48,167 nt of DNA from Burkholderiales bacterium PBB3 (GTDB lineage Bacteria; Pseudomonadota; Gammaproteobacteria; Burkholderiales; Burkholderiaceae_C). Made by a program: the position numbers and the translations under genes. The DNA is taken from assembly GCA_002256115.1 (NCBI GenBank), contig NKIK01000035.1:1-48167 (forward strand). Direction: 5' to 3'. Under the pieces are notes generated by a model. It saw only the letters and a program-made list of their open reading frames with translations, was not told the DNA's origin and did not search any database. This document shows positions 8,307-17,391 of this stretch, piece by piece (position 1 is the first letter of the stretch; every line of letters starts with the position of its first letter).

Positions 8307-10439
8307 ATGAAAATTCAAAAGAAGACCTGTTTTACCGTTTGCGCCGTAAGTTTGGCCATCGGTCAAGCGTGGGCTCAGCAAAGTCAAGCAGCGGACGGAT
8401 CAGCTATCTTGGTTGGCCAGGACAAGGCCGTGGAACGGAATCAAACCAAGCTGCCCGATGTCAACGTTACTGCAACCAGACGGCTGACTGCTGCGTCGGC
8501 AACGCCGTTGTCACTGACGGTTATGGATGGCGACGATCTGAGGAATGCTGGAGCGACGAATGCAGCTATCTTGACGGAGTTGGCTCCTAACGTGCAAATC
8601 GGTGCAAGCAATGGCGCAATGAATATCACCATTCGTGGCGTTTCAAGCAATGACACCTCCGAAAAAGGTGACCCTTCGGCCTCGTTCAATGTAGACGGGA
8701 TCAATTTGGCCCGCCCGCAGGCTGCTGGCTTGGCGTTTTACGATCTGGAGCGAATCGAAGTGCTGCGTGGTCCGCAAGGTACTTTGTATGGACGCAATTC
8801 GACAGCGGGTGCAGTGAATTTGGTTTCCGCAAAACCGGGTAAGAAGTTGACAGGCCGCGTTGGCATTGACACCGGCAACTATGGCTATCGAATGCTTGAC
8901 GGCATGATCAATGTTCCAGTCAGCGATTCACTGGCCATCCGTGCCGCCGTACAAGGTGTTGACCATGAGGGCTACATCGGCACCACCAGTTTGACGACTG
9001 GCAAGGCATTCCCGAATGGACGTGACGATCAAAATGACTTCTCTGGACGTGTGCACGCTTTGGTCACCCTGACTCCAGATACCAGCGTGCTGCTTACCTT
9101 AGACAGCAGCAAGATGAAGGGCCACAGTGAAGGCTCAATTGATGCTTCGTCCTATCTGGCGAATCGCGACAAGCGCGAATCAGTCTCCGCAATCGCCGGC
9201 CGTCGGGACAACAAATCAGACGGTGCAACCGTAGAGGCCAAGACAAAGCTTGGAGAAAGTGAACTGGTCTATCTGTACGGTCACCGCACATTCGAAATTG
9301 ACAGTGAGTCTTCGCTTGGTGCTGCACCTGCAACGAGCATTAGCAAAGCCAAGTTTGTACAGACATCGCACGAGTTACGGCTGGCATCCGGCAGTAGTTC
9401 GCCATTCCAATGGTTAGCTGGACTCTATGCATTCAATGAATCCGGACAATCGTTGTTCAATGTGTTCAATGCTGTTCCGTTCGGCGATGGTTCATTGAAA
9501 TTCGATCAAGACCCAGCCAACTCAAAGTCGACAGCGGTATTCGGGCAAGCTTCCTATGCATTCACGCCCGAAACAAAGGTCACAGTAGGCCTTCGGTCTA
9601 CGAACGACGAAAAGTCTCGCAAAGGGATCAATACCGTTGCCGGCTTTATCGTTACGCCGAACGATGCTTCGGTGAGCTATAGCCAAACCAACTACAAACT
9701 GGGCGTGGACCACCGTTTAAGCAGCAACCTTTTGGTCTATGGCGATATCTCCACGGGCTACAAGGCCGGTGGATTCAATGATGGTGTTGCATCCAGCAAC
9801 CCTGACCTGGTATATAAGCCAGAACACTTGACTGCGTACGAAGCGGGTGTCAAAGGGAAGTTTATGGATGGTGCCGGTCGCATCAATGCATCGATTTTTT
9901 GGTATGACTACCAAGATCTGCAGGTCTCAGCCGTTTCGGCTATTACAAACAATTTGACAACCACCAATGCAGCGCGAGCAAAGGTGACGGGTGCTGAAGT
10001 TGAAAGCCGAGTGAACCTAACACAAGATGACAGAATTGACTTCAGCGTGGGACTGCTGAACGCTGAATACAGAGAATACCTGCCGTTGGCTGGAGTGAAC
10101 TGGAGCGGGCAATCGCTGGACAAGTCGCCAAAGGCTGTTGCGACTTTGGGCTATTCACATTTCTTGCCGTTAGCTGGCGGACTTCTAGAAGCCCATATTG
10201 ATCTGCGCTATTCCGCGTCATATCGCATCAGTGACTTTACTTCTGCAACCAGCTATGAGCAGCCCGCCTACACAAACACGAACCTCCGTCTGACCTGGAC
10301 AAGTGGTGACGAGAAATGGTTGACCGAGGTGTATGGCCGAAATTTGAGCGATAACAAGGTGCTCACTGGCTTTACGTTTGGCACCTTTAGTTTGTACGAG
10401 CCCAAGCGCTACGGCATTCGTGTGAGTCGTTCGTTCTAA
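8307..10439 (+). CDS. TonB-dependent outer-membrane receptor
   Basis: A 710-aa TonB-dependent receptor. A cleavable signal peptide ends near AWA (residue 23). A TonB-box-like stretch (LPDVNVTATR) follows at about 46-55. The plug domain has the conserved IEVLRGPQGTLYGRN and AGAVNLVSAKP segments. A 22-strand barrel ends in the terminal aromatic residue (RVSRSF). A clear AGGAG ribosome site precedes the ATG. It sits 21 bases before a sugar symporter and amid rhamnose genes, so it likely imports a rhamnose-containing oligosaccharide or glycoside across the outer membrane rather than a siderophore. Substrate is inferred from neighbours only. Confidence 0.88.
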   Translation: MKIQKKTCFTVCAVSLAIGQAWAQQSQAADGSAILVGQDKAVERNQTKLPDVNVTATRRLTAASATPLSLTVMDGDDLRNAGATNAAILTELAPNVQIGASNGAMNITIRGVSSNDTSEKGDPSASFNVDGINLARPQAAGLAFYDLERIEVLRGPQGTLYGRNSTAGAVNLVSAKPGKKLTGRVGIDTGNYGYRMLDGMINVPVSDSLAIRAAVQGVDHEGYIGTTSLTTGKAFPNGRDDQNDFSGRVHALVTLTPDTSVLLTLDSSKMKGHSEGSIDASSYLANRDKRESVSAIAGRRDNKSDGATVEAKTKLGESELVYLYGHRTFEIDSESSLGAAPATSISKAKFVQTSHELRLASGSSSPFQWLAGLYAFNESGQSLFNVFNAVPFGDGSLKFDQDPANSKSTAVFGQASYAFTPETKVTVGLRSTNDEKSRKGINTVAGFIVTPNDASVSYSQTNYKLGVDHRLSSNLLVYGDISTGYKAGGFNDGVASSNPDLVYKPEHLTAYEAGVKGKFMDGAGRINASIFWYDYQDLQVSAVSAITNNLTTTNAARAKVTGAEVESRVNLTQDDRIDFSVGLLNAEYREYLPLAGVNWSGQSLDKSPKAVATLGYSHFLPLAGGLLEAHIDLRYSASYRISDFTSATSYEQPAYTNTNLRLTWTSGDEKWLTEVYGRNLSDNKVLTGFTFGTFSLYEPKRYGIRVSRSF

Positions 10440-10460
10440 GCAGCCAGAGCGAGTACTAAT

Positions 10461-11804
10461 ATGAGCCCAATCACCCTTCGTCAGAAGTTCGCTTATAGCG
10501 GTGGCGACTTTGCCTTCAACTTACTGTTTGGATCCGTCGGTGCATTTCTTCTGTATTTTTATACGGACGTCTATGGCCTGAGTGCGGCCCAAGCGGGGTT
10601 GGTGCTCTTAGTAGCCCGAGTCTGGGACGCCTGCTTCGATGTCGGACTGGGCATGGTAGTGGACCGAACCAAGAGCCGATGGGGGCAAATGCGCCCCTAT
10701 CTTTTCCTTGGCGCTCCATTGCTTGGCTTGACCGCTGTGGCGTGTTTCTCAGTTCCTGAAGGCGGCAGTGAGTTCAAGTTGATGTATGCCTTCCTGACGT
10801 ACACGGCACTGATGAGTGCATACAGCCTTGTCAACATTCCTTACGGAGCGTTGCCGACCTTAATGAGCGACGACCAGGGTGCGCGAACTGGCTTGGCCAG
10901 TTGGAGAATGTTCTTTGCCTTTACCGGCACCCTTGTGATGGGTGCAGGAACGCAACCATTGGTTGCAGTTTTTGGGCAGGGTGATGCCAAGCATGGCTAT
11001 CAAATGGTGATGGCAATTTATGGGGTGATAGTCACCCTTCTGGTTTGGATTTGCGCATGGACGTGCAAGGAGACAGTTCCTGCGGTACGCCATGCTGAGA
11101 AATCAAGTCCTTTCGCCGATATCGGCATGCTGATTAATAGCCGCGCATGGTTAATTTTGGCTGCAACGAGTCTGATCACCTTTTCACTTTTGCTATTGCC
11201 AATCGCGAACGCTGTTTATTTCATGTCCTATGTGGTTGGCAGCCCTCAAAGTATTCCGATCTACATGATGGCGCTCGGTCTCTCAATGATGATGTCGGCA
11301 CTATTGAGTGGGTTTCTGACCAAGCGTTTTTGCAAACGCAATGTATGGCGTGCCAGCTCCTTGGTGTCATGCCTGGGATTCTTGACTCTCTATTTCATTG
11401 ACCATAAGAATTTTGGCCTTGTGCTCTTTGTGACGTTTCTGACAAATGTTGGCGGTGGAGTATCCATGCCGATCAACTTCTCGAATGCGTCAGATGTTGC
11501 AGATGATATTGAAGCTAAACGCGGACGTCGTCTTCCTGGATTGGTATTCAGCACATTGGCCTTTACCGGCAAGGCTGGCATGGGCCTGTCTGGCGCAATA
11601 GCAGGAGCGGTGTTGTCCACCACAGGCTATGTGCCAAATTCAGCCCAAAGCGCTGACACTCTATTTGGAATAGTGGCTTGTATGAGTCTAATTCCAGCCG
11701 CTGGTTGTGCTGCCTTGCTTCTGTTGCAACTGGTCTACCCAATCGGTAAGAAAGATCTGACCAATTTGGCTGAGAAACTGCGACTGCAACGCGCGGCAAC
11801 CTAA
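10461..11804 (+). CDS. GPH/MelB-type sugar:cation symporter (MFS fold)
   Basis: An inner-membrane transporter of 447 aa with about 12 hydrophobic segments. The first loops carry the glycoside-pentoside-hexuronide family signature: ARVWDACFDVGLGMVVDRT followed by SRWGQMRPYLFLGAP, equivalent to the D-x3-D-P..G and DRT-x-x-R-x-G-x-x-RP motifs of MelB. The central half-repeat (MPINFSNASDVADDIE) is also typical. It follows the TonB-dependent receptor by 21 bp and precedes rhamnose catabolism, so it probably takes a rhamnoside or rhamnose across the inner membrane with H+ or Na+. The coupling ion cannot be read from the sequence. Confidence 0.85.
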   Translation: MSPITLRQKFAYSGGDFAFNLLFGSVGAFLLYFYTDVYGLSAAQAGLVLLVARVWDACFDVGLGMVVDRTKSRWGQMRPYLFLGAPLLGLTAVACFSVPEGGSEFKLMYAFLTYTALMSAYSLVNIPYGALPTLMSDDQGARTGLASWRMFFAFTGTLVMGAGTQPLVAVFGQGDAKHGYQMVMAIYGVIVTLLVWICAWTCKETVPAVRHAEKSSPFADIGMLINSRAWLILAATSLITFSLLLLPIANAVYFMSYVVGSPQSIPIYMMALGLSMMMSALLSGFLTKRFCKRNVWRASSLVSCLGFLTLYFIDHKNFGLVLFVTFLTNVGGGVSMPINFSNASDVADDIEAKRGRRLPGLVFSTLAFTGKAGMGLSGAIAGAVLSTTGYVPNSAQSADTLFGIVACMSLIPAAGCAALLLLQLVYPIGKKDLTNLAEKLRLQRAAT

Positions 11805-11834
11805 CCGACGTAAGCGAATTTCAATCGCAAGACC

Positions 11835-11897
11835 ATCGGTATCGCGTTTGTGGTGCGCGATTGATTCGCAAGATCACCTCACATTTTCGATACCGAT
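11835..11897. promoter_or_regulatory. Inverted repeat upstream of the rhamnose catabolic genes
   Basis: ATCGGTATCG (11835-11844) and its exact reverse complement CGATACCGAT (11888-11897) lie 43 bp apart. Inside this span, TCGCAAGA occurs as a direct repeat (also just to its left), and CAATCGC/GCGATTG forms another inverted pair. The 129-bp gap before the aldolase gene is the largest within the plus-strand run, so an internal promoter and operator here would be reasonable. The cognate regulator is not in the window. Confidence 0.4.
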
Positions 11898-11933
11898 TTC
11901 TCTTTCCAAAGCTCAATACTTCAGGACTCTTGA

Positions 11934-14030
11934 ATGAATTCCGCTCCCTTCCCCTTGTGGAACGACCATCACGCCACCACTTTGGATGAGCCTCAGTTGT
12001 TGCGCTACCGCTCCAACTTGCTTGGATCCGATCTGCGCATTACCAACTATGGCGGGGGAAATACCTCGGCCAAAGTCAGCATGATGGATCCGCTGAGTGG
12101 CAGTATGACAGAGGTACTGTGGGTCAAGGGCTCCGGCGGCGACGTGGGCTCCATGAAGCTTGACGGATTTGCAACGCTGTATATGGACAAGCTGCAGACA
12201 CTCAAGAATCTCTACCGCGGATTGGAGTACGAAGATGAAATGGTGGGCTACCTGCCTCACTGCACATTCAACTTGAATGCCCGTGCAGCTTCCATCGATA
12301 CACCATTGCATTCGTCACTACCGTTTGCACATGTAGATCACATGCACCCGGATGCTGTCATTGCCATTGCGGCGATGGCAGACTCCGAAGCCATTACGCA
12401 ACAAGTCTTTGAAGGCAAGGTGGGCTGGTTGCCATGGCTGCGCCCAGGTTACGAACTGGGAAATCGCTTGGGTGATTACGTATCCAAGAATCCTGGTTTG
12501 GACGGAATTGTTCTGGCTGGGCATGGTTTGTTCAGTTGGGGTGAAACATCCAAGTCCTGCTATGACAACACGGTGAATCTGATCTCGCAGGCTCAGAGTT
12601 GGCTGGCACAACAACGCCAGGAACGAAAGCTACAAGTATTTGGTGGCACCCGCTTCGAACCACTGTCACAGACCGAAAGTGGAGAAACCTTGGCCCGCTT
12701 GTTGCCGGTAATCCGTGGTCTGACGCATCAAGGCCGATCGAAGCTCTTGCATGTCAACACTTCGCGTGAGGTGTTGGACTTCGTGAACTCCAACGATCTG
12801 GAGCCTTTGGCCGCACTCGGAACCTCTTGTCCGGACCATTTCCTGCGCACCAAGATTCGTCCCCTGGTTGTTCAAGAGTCTGTGTATCGACTGCAAGGAG
12901 CTGAGCTCAAGGATGCGCTGGAAAAGTTGTTGGCCAACTACCGCAGCGAATACGCAGCCTACTACGAACGTTGCAAGCGCCCGACGAGCCCGGCACTGCG
13001 GGATCCGAACCCTGTTGTGGTGCTGCTTCCCCGCATTGGCATGGTCACCATTGCCCTAGACAAAGCCACAGCCCGAATCGCTGGAGAGTTCTATGTCAAT
13101 GCGATCAATGTCATGCGTGAAGCAAATGCAGTGAATCGCTATGTCGGCTTGCCGGAGCAAGAGTGCTTTGACATTGAGTATTGGTTGCTTGAAGAGGCAA
13201 AGCTGCAGCGTATGCCGAAGCCAAAGCCACTCGTCGGTAAGGTGGCCCTCGTGACAGGCGGTGCGGGTGGCATTGGTCAGGCTATCGCGCGGCGAATGTT
13301 AGCGGATGGTGCCTGCGTGGTACTCGCCGATATTGATCAGTCTGCACTCGATAGTTCCAGCGCAGCTATGTCCAAGCGCTATGGGAAGGACCATGTGCGA
13401 GGCGTGTTCTGCGATGTAACCTCCGAAGACTCAGTTCAGACTGCATTCGCGAAGGCTGCACAGGAGTTTGGCGGAGTAGACATCCTGGTGAGCAATGCAG
13501 GCATTGCATCTGCTGCACCTTTGGAGGAAACCACATTGGAGCTGTGGCAACGCAACCAAAATATCTTGGCAACGGGGTTTTTCCTGGTTGGCCGGGAGGC
13601 ATTCCGTCTGATGAAGGTGCAGGCCACTGGCGGGTCCATCATTGTGGTGGCAAGCAAGAACGGCATGGTGGCCAGCAACCAAGCCACCGCATATTGCGCC
13701 GCAAAGGCAGCAGAGATTCAGCTAAGTCGAAGCTTTGCGCTGGAAGGTGCCCCTTTGGGTATTCGCTCCAACGTAGTGAATCCGGATGCGGTTATACGTG
13801 GTTCGAAGATTTGGACGGGCAAGTGGAGTGAAGAGCGTGCGGCCGCCAGTAACGTGAATGAAGAAGAACTGGAAGCCTTCTACCGTGACAGGTCCATGCT
13901 CAAACGCAGTGTATTTCCAGAAGACATTGCTGAAGCTGCGTACTTCTTCGCCGCCGAGCAACTTTCGGCAAAGTGCACGGGAAACATCGTCAACGTTGAT
14001 GCGGGCAACCTGGCGGCGTTTACGCGCTAA
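11934..14030 (+). CDS. Bifunctional rhamnulose-1-phosphate aldolase / L-lactaldehyde dehydrogenase
   Basis: A 698-aa fusion. Residues 1 to about 420 are a class II (zinc) aldolase with ITNYGGGNTSAKV near the start, the metal-binding HVDHMHPD at about 132, and GHGLFSW further on. It splits L-rhamnulose-1-phosphate to DHAP and L-lactaldehyde. Residues about 430-698 are a short-chain dehydrogenase with VTGGAGGIG at about 438, the NAG motif (VSNAGIA) and catalytic YCAAK near 585, and it should oxidise lactaldehyde to lactate. This is the RhaEW/YuxG architecture known from Bacillus and rhizobia. The fusion channels the toxic aldehyde directly to lactate. The isomerase gene follows after 35 bp. Confidence 0.9.
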   Translation: MNSAPFPLWNDHHATTLDEPQLLRYRSNLLGSDLRITNYGGGNTSAKVSMMDPLSGSMTEVLWVKGSGGDVGSMKLDGFATLYMDKLQTLKNLYRGLEYEDEMVGYLPHCTFNLNARAASIDTPLHSSLPFAHVDHMHPDAVIAIAAMADSEAITQQVFEGKVGWLPWLRPGYELGNRLGDYVSKNPGLDGIVLAGHGLFSWGETSKSCYDNTVNLISQAQSWLAQQRQERKLQVFGGTRFEPLSQTESGETLARLLPVIRGLTHQGRSKLLHVNTSREVLDFVNSNDLEPLAALGTSCPDHFLRTKIRPLVVQESVYRLQGAELKDALEKLLANYRSEYAAYYERCKRPTSPALRDPNPVVVLLPRIGMVTIALDKATARIAGEFYVNAINVMREANAVNRYVGLPEQECFDIEYWLLEEAKLQRMPKPKPLVGKVALVTGGAGGIGQAIARRMLADGACVVLADIDQSALDSSSAAMSKRYGKDHVRGVFCDVTSEDSVQTAFAKAAQEFGGVDILVSNAGIASAAPLEETTLELWQRNQNILATGFFLVGREAFRLMKVQATGGSIIVVASKNGMVASNQATAYCAAKAAEIQLSRSFALEGAPLGIRSNVVNPDAVIRGSKIWTGKWSEERAAASNVNEEELEAFYRDRSMLKRSVFPEDIAEAAYFFAAEQLSAKCTGNIVNVDAGNLAAFTR

Positions 14031-14065
14031 GGCAATCTGACTTTCACCAAGACTGGACTGTCACT

Positions 14066-15355
14066 ATGACTCTTGTATCAACTGACTTGATTGCATCGGA
14101 GAATGCGCGCCTGGCCGAGCACTTGCGTAGCGACTACGCCCATCTGGGTGAACAGCTTGCTCGGCAGGGCGTTGACATTGACTCTGTGAAAGAAAAGCTA
14201 AAGTCATTCTCGGTGGCTCTCCCGTCTTGGGGAGTAGGAACCGGAGGCACGCGCTTTGCGCGCTTCCCCGGCGCCGGTGAGCCTCGACATGTTTTTGACA
14301 AGCTTCAAGATTGCGGTGTGGTGCACCAGCTGGCGCGCTGCACACCTGGCGTTTCTTTGCATTTGCCATGGGATCACTGCAGTGACTTTGGTGAGTTACG
14401 CGGCCACGCTAATGCGCTGGGCTTGCACTTTGATGCAATGAATTCCAATACCTTCTCAGATCAGAGGGGGCAGGCAAACAGCTATAAGTTCGGTAGCCTC
14501 ACGCACAGTGAAGCTGGCACTCGCGCCCAAGCCGTAGAGCACAACTTGGAAGTGATTGCTGCAGGTCGCGAGCTAGGCTCGAAGGCGCTAACGGTGTGGA
14601 TTGGTGACGGCAGCAACTTTCCCGGCCAGCAACACTTTCGCCGCGCATTTGATCGCTATGTAGAAAGCGCCCGCGAAATTTACGCAGCCTTGCCAAGCGA
14701 CTGGCGCATGTTCCTGGAGCACAAAACCTGTGAACCGGCCTTCTACGCAACGGTCATTCAGGACTGGGGCTCCAGCTATCTGGCTGCAAGCGCACTTGGC
14801 CCAAAGGCGCAATGCCTGGTTGACTTGGGTCACCATGCGCCAAATGTCAATATCGAATTGATTGTTGCTCGGTTGATCGCTTCAGGAAAGCTTGCTGGGT
14901 TTCACTTCAATGACAGCAAGTATGGTGACGACGACCTGGATGCAGGCAGTGTTGCACCTTATCGACTTTTCCTGGTTTTCAACGAGTTGGTGGCTGCGGC
15001 GTACGAACAAGTGCAGGACTTTAATCCCAGCTACATGCTAGATCAGAGTCACAACGTTACAGACCCCATTGAGAGTTTGATGATCAGCGCCGCCCAAGTA
15101 CAAAGAAGCTACGCACAGGCCCTCTTGGTAGATCGTCAGGCATTGGATGTGGCACAGCAGGGCAACGATGCAATTGCGGCATCTCAGTCATTGAAGGCAG
15201 GTTTTGAAACTGACGTGACACCGATTCTTAAACAAGCGCGTCTTGAGCAAGGTGGCGCCATTGATCTGTTGGCGTGCTACCGCGCCAGCGGCTATCGTGC
15301 ACAAGTCGCTGCAGAGCGACCTGCTGCAATGGCCGGTGGAGGCGGTATTGTCTGA
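14066..15355 (+). CDS. rhaI: L-rhamnose isomerase
   Basis: A 429-aa TIM-barrel isomerase that converts L-rhamnose to L-rhamnulose in the cytoplasm. Segments typical of the Pseudomonas/rhizobial RhaI type are visible: the His-rich DHCSDFGELRGHA (about 109-121), the metal-ligand region FLEHKTCEP (about 216-224), DLGHHAPNVNIE (about 253-264) and HFNDSKYGDDDLDAG (about 280-294). Length is normal for this type. It is placed between the aldolase fusion and the kinase, and its 3' end overlaps the kinase start, indicating tight co-translation. Confidence 0.92.
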   Translation: MTLVSTDLIASENARLAEHLRSDYAHLGEQLARQGVDIDSVKEKLKSFSVALPSWGVGTGGTRFARFPGAGEPRHVFDKLQDCGVVHQLARCTPGVSLHLPWDHCSDFGELRGHANALGLHFDAMNSNTFSDQRGQANSYKFGSLTHSEAGTRAQAVEHNLEVIAAGRELGSKALTVWIGDGSNFPGQQHFRRAFDRYVESAREIYAALPSDWRMFLEHKTCEPAFYATVIQDWGSSYLAASALGPKAQCLVDLGHHAPNVNIELIVARLIASGKLAGFHFNDSKYGDDDLDAGSVAPYRLFLVFNELVAAAYEQVQDFNPSYMLDQSHNVTDPIESLMISAAQVQRSYAQALLVDRQALDVAQQGNDAIAASQSLKAGFETDVTPILKQARLEQGGAIDLLACYRASGYRAQVAAERPAAMAGGGGIV

Positions 15356-16694
15356 GCTCGCATTGACTTTGGTGTTGGACGTTGGAAAGACGCGCACCAA
15401 ACTCCTGGCAATCGACGGCAATGGCGATCTATTGAGGAGCTGGCAGCGCGAAAGCCGCTGTGTCAAGACAGCGGAAGGGTACAGGGCTCTGGATTCCGCC
15501 GATGTCGCGGCATGGCTATCCGATACGCTCTCATGCATGGGGTCATTGCGAAAGTCAGTACGTTGTATCGTACCTATTACCCATGGCGCTGCTTTTGCTG
15601 GAATTGGCCCCTCTGGGCTGGCGTTGCCAATTCCTGATTACGAGTTTGAGGGCTTCGAAGATCGTGCCGCTGGCTGGTCGAAGAGCGTTGACTCGTTTGC
15701 CCAGACTCTGTGTCCGGTGCTTCCACTTGGCCTCAACGCGGCGACCCAATTCGATTGGCTTGAGCGGTATGTGCCAAACAAGATGGCGGCCGTAAGGCAG
15801 TGGATGCCATATGCGCAGTATTGGGCTTGGTGGTTCAGTGGGGTCGCAAGCAGTGAGGTTTCGGCACTAGGTTGCCACACTTTGCTATGGAAGCCACGCG
15901 AGGGCGATTGGTCCTCGCTCGCCGTTAGACGCGGATGGGCTCAACGATTCGCACCCGTTCGCCACGCTTGGGAAACCGTGGGTTTACTGAGACCTGATCT
16001 GGCGCAGTTGTTCGGTTTGCCACGGGGTGTGCGCATTTTGTGTGGAGCGCACGACAGCAATGCCTGCCTAGCACGTTACATGCGAAGTTGGCCGCGAATG
16101 ACCTTGGTTTCCAGCGGGACCTGGGTTGTTGTGATGGCATCTGGGACATCCATGAAAGCATTGGATGGCACAGGAGACTTTCTGGCAAACGTATCAGTTC
16201 GCGGAGACCCAGTGCCTACGGGCCGTTTTATGGGGGGACGCGACATTGAGAGAATCTGCGCTGGAGCGTCTCCATCACTGGCCGATGTTCAAGTGATGAA
16301 TAGTCTGATCGAGCGGGGTGTGCACATAGAGGAGGGTGGGCAAAGGATTGTTCTATCCGATGGCCAATGCATTCACGTAGATCAGGCTGCTAAGCATTTC
16401 AACGATGGTGAGCGGGCGACCCTGGCTGCACTGTACGCAGCGCAGGAAACAACCCGTTGCGTGCGTTCACTTGGGGCCGTTGGTCCGCTGAATGTGGACG
16501 GTCCATTGGCCTTGAATGAGGTCTACCTGGAGGCACTTTCAGCGCTGATTGGGGATGTGCATGCCAGCGATGATCCTATTGAGGGAACGGCGCGTGGCGG
16601 GTATGTGCTTGCGAGGTGGACCGATCCACGTCCAATCACCCCGCGCGTTCGTTTTGTCGCAGCCCGAAAGGTCACAGACAAGCTAAGGCAGTGA
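15348..16694 (+). CDS. Rhamnulokinase (FGGY family)
   Basis: An FGGY-family sugar kinase that phosphorylates L-rhamnulose for the upstream aldolase. The ATPase-fold signatures are LVLDVGKTRTKLLAID at the N terminus, CGAHDSNACLARYM near residue 230 and the phosphate-2-type LVSSGTWVVVMA near 255. I start at TTG 15348: GGAGG lies five bases upstream, and the protein then begins LSELALTLVLDVGKT (448 aa), overlapping the rhaI stop by eight bases. GTG 15336 is an alternative. Starts further upstream would read through rhaI in another frame. The region between the kinase landmarks is divergent from E. coli RhaB, as is usual for the RhaI-type pathway. Confidence 0.85.
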   Translation: MSELALTLVLDVGKTRTKLLAIDGNGDLLRSWQRESRCVKTAEGYRALDSADVAAWLSDTLSCMGSLRKSVRCIVPITHGAAFAGIGPSGLALPIPDYEFEGFEDRAAGWSKSVDSFAQTLCPVLPLGLNAATQFDWLERYVPNKMAAVRQWMPYAQYWAWWFSGVASSEVSALGCHTLLWKPREGDWSSLAVRRGWAQRFAPVRHAWETVGLLRPDLAQLFGLPRGVRILCGAHDSNACLARYMRSWPRMTLVSSGTWVVVMASGTSMKALDGTGDFLANVSVRGDPVPTGRFMGGRDIERICAGASPSLADVQVMNSLIERGVHIEEGGQRIVLSDGQCIHVDQAAKHFNDGERATLAALYAAQETTRCVRSLGAVGPLNVDGPLALNEVYLEALSALIGDVHASDDPIEGTARGGYVLARWTDPRPITPRVRFVAARKVTDKLRQ

Positions 16695-16856
16695 GTGGCC
16701 CACAGTGAAGGCAGGGCAAGGCCCATTCCGGTCATACGCATTGCTCTGAAGCGGCAACGGATCCTTGGCCCAAATGGGAAGGCCGCAATACCAGCACCGA
16801 TGCCCTTGTTGTACAAGGGCGGCTTGGCGAAGTTTTCGGAGTTTCTTGGCGTTCAT
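16683..16856 (-). pseudogene. N-terminal fragment of an HNH endonuclease-like protein
   Basis: A 57-codon frame on the minus strand begins MNAKKLRKLRQAAL and contains CWYCGLPIW, the first zinc knuckle (C-x2-C) typical of small HNH endonucleases. It ends soon after at FTVGHSLP, where the HNH core (normally followed by N and H residues and a second C-x2-C) should begin. The frame terminates inside the last codons of the rhamnulokinase gene (12-bp overlap). It therefore looks like a gene truncated when the rhamnose block joined this locus. No strong ribosome site. Family recognition rests on the N-terminal pattern only. Confidence 0.45.
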
Positions 16857-17138
16857 CGGAACTCACTTGGTTAAACAAGCAAATCCCCGTATTCGTCAAA
16901 ACGCAGAGCGCCTGCCGTCGTGACAACGTATCGGCGATAGATAGGATCATCCCGTATCCGGTCGTGGGCGCATATCCCGAGCGATGGAATTCTATCTAGA
17001 TCCAATGGTCATATTCAGAATCTTGGTGCCCGGGCCGTGTTGCCAAGCCTAGTTTTTGCCGCGCGTCCTGCATAGGTTGGAGGGCCAAATTGACTGGGTG
17101 GCCGTTCGAAGCAGTTAGAGATTCCGCGCTCGTGGTTG
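16857..17138. other. Non-coding junction region
   Basis: I see no supported gene in these 282 bp on either strand. The stretch follows the truncated HNH fragment and precedes the SOS promoter. Open frames here are short, lack ribosome sites and show no family motif. Confidence 0.5.
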
Positions 17139-17166
17139 TTTACATTGCTGTATTTTTATCTATACT
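17139..17166 (+). promoter_or_regulatory. Promoter of the SOS nuclease-helicase operon
   Basis: TTTACA (17139-17144) and TATACT (17161-17166) are separated by 16 bp and make a plausible sigma-70 promoter. The LexA box overlaps the -10 and the expected start site, the usual geometry for LexA repression. Confidence 0.55.
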
Positions 17167-17182
17167 GTACAAAACAACAGTT
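17163..17182. promoter_or_regulatory. LexA (SOS) box
   Basis: TACTGTACAAAACAACAGTT contains the core CTGT-N8-ACAG exactly (17165-17180), with the flanking TA on the left as in the E. coli consensus. It lies between the -10 and the ribosome site of the 64-aa gene, so LexA binding would block transcription initiation. The downstream nuclease and helicase genes make SOS control biologically coherent. Confidence 0.75.
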
Positions 17183-17196
17183 TTGGAGAGATGGCG

Positions 17197-17391
17197 ATGG
17201 AAACAAACGAATGGATCGCACGGTGCTCGGCCCGCCTGCACGCCCAATGGCCCCGTTTGCATAGAGAACAGCGGGACGAAGTGGCCAGAGACCTATGGCA
17301 TGACCAAAGGTGGCAGCAAAGCGAGCCAGAGGTGGCTGTCGTGGAATGGTTAAGCCAGGGTATTCCGGTGCCTGTGGGGACCCAGTTATGA
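17197..17391 (+). CDS. Small SOS-regulated protein of unknown function
   Basis: A 64-aa protein directly behind the LexA box. I start at ATG 17197 because GGAGAG (17185-17190) is six bases upstream; the ATG at 17191 is too close to it. The sequence is Trp-rich (five Trp) and predicted helical, beginning METNEWIARCSARLHAQW, with several charged residues and no signal peptide or zinc motif. I do not recognise a named family. Its position as first gene of an SOS operon with two nuclease-type proteins suggests an accessory or regulatory role in DNA repair, which is inference. Confidence 0.6.
   Translation: METNEWIARCSARLHAQWPRLHREQRDEVARDLWHDQRWQQSEPEVAVVEWLSQGIPVPVGTQL

Noticed and set aside
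17165..17180. Additional LexA boxes near polB and mipA
   Set aside because: I looked upstream of 28462 and 29355 and found no CTGT-N8-ACAG; only the site at 17165-17180 is convincing.
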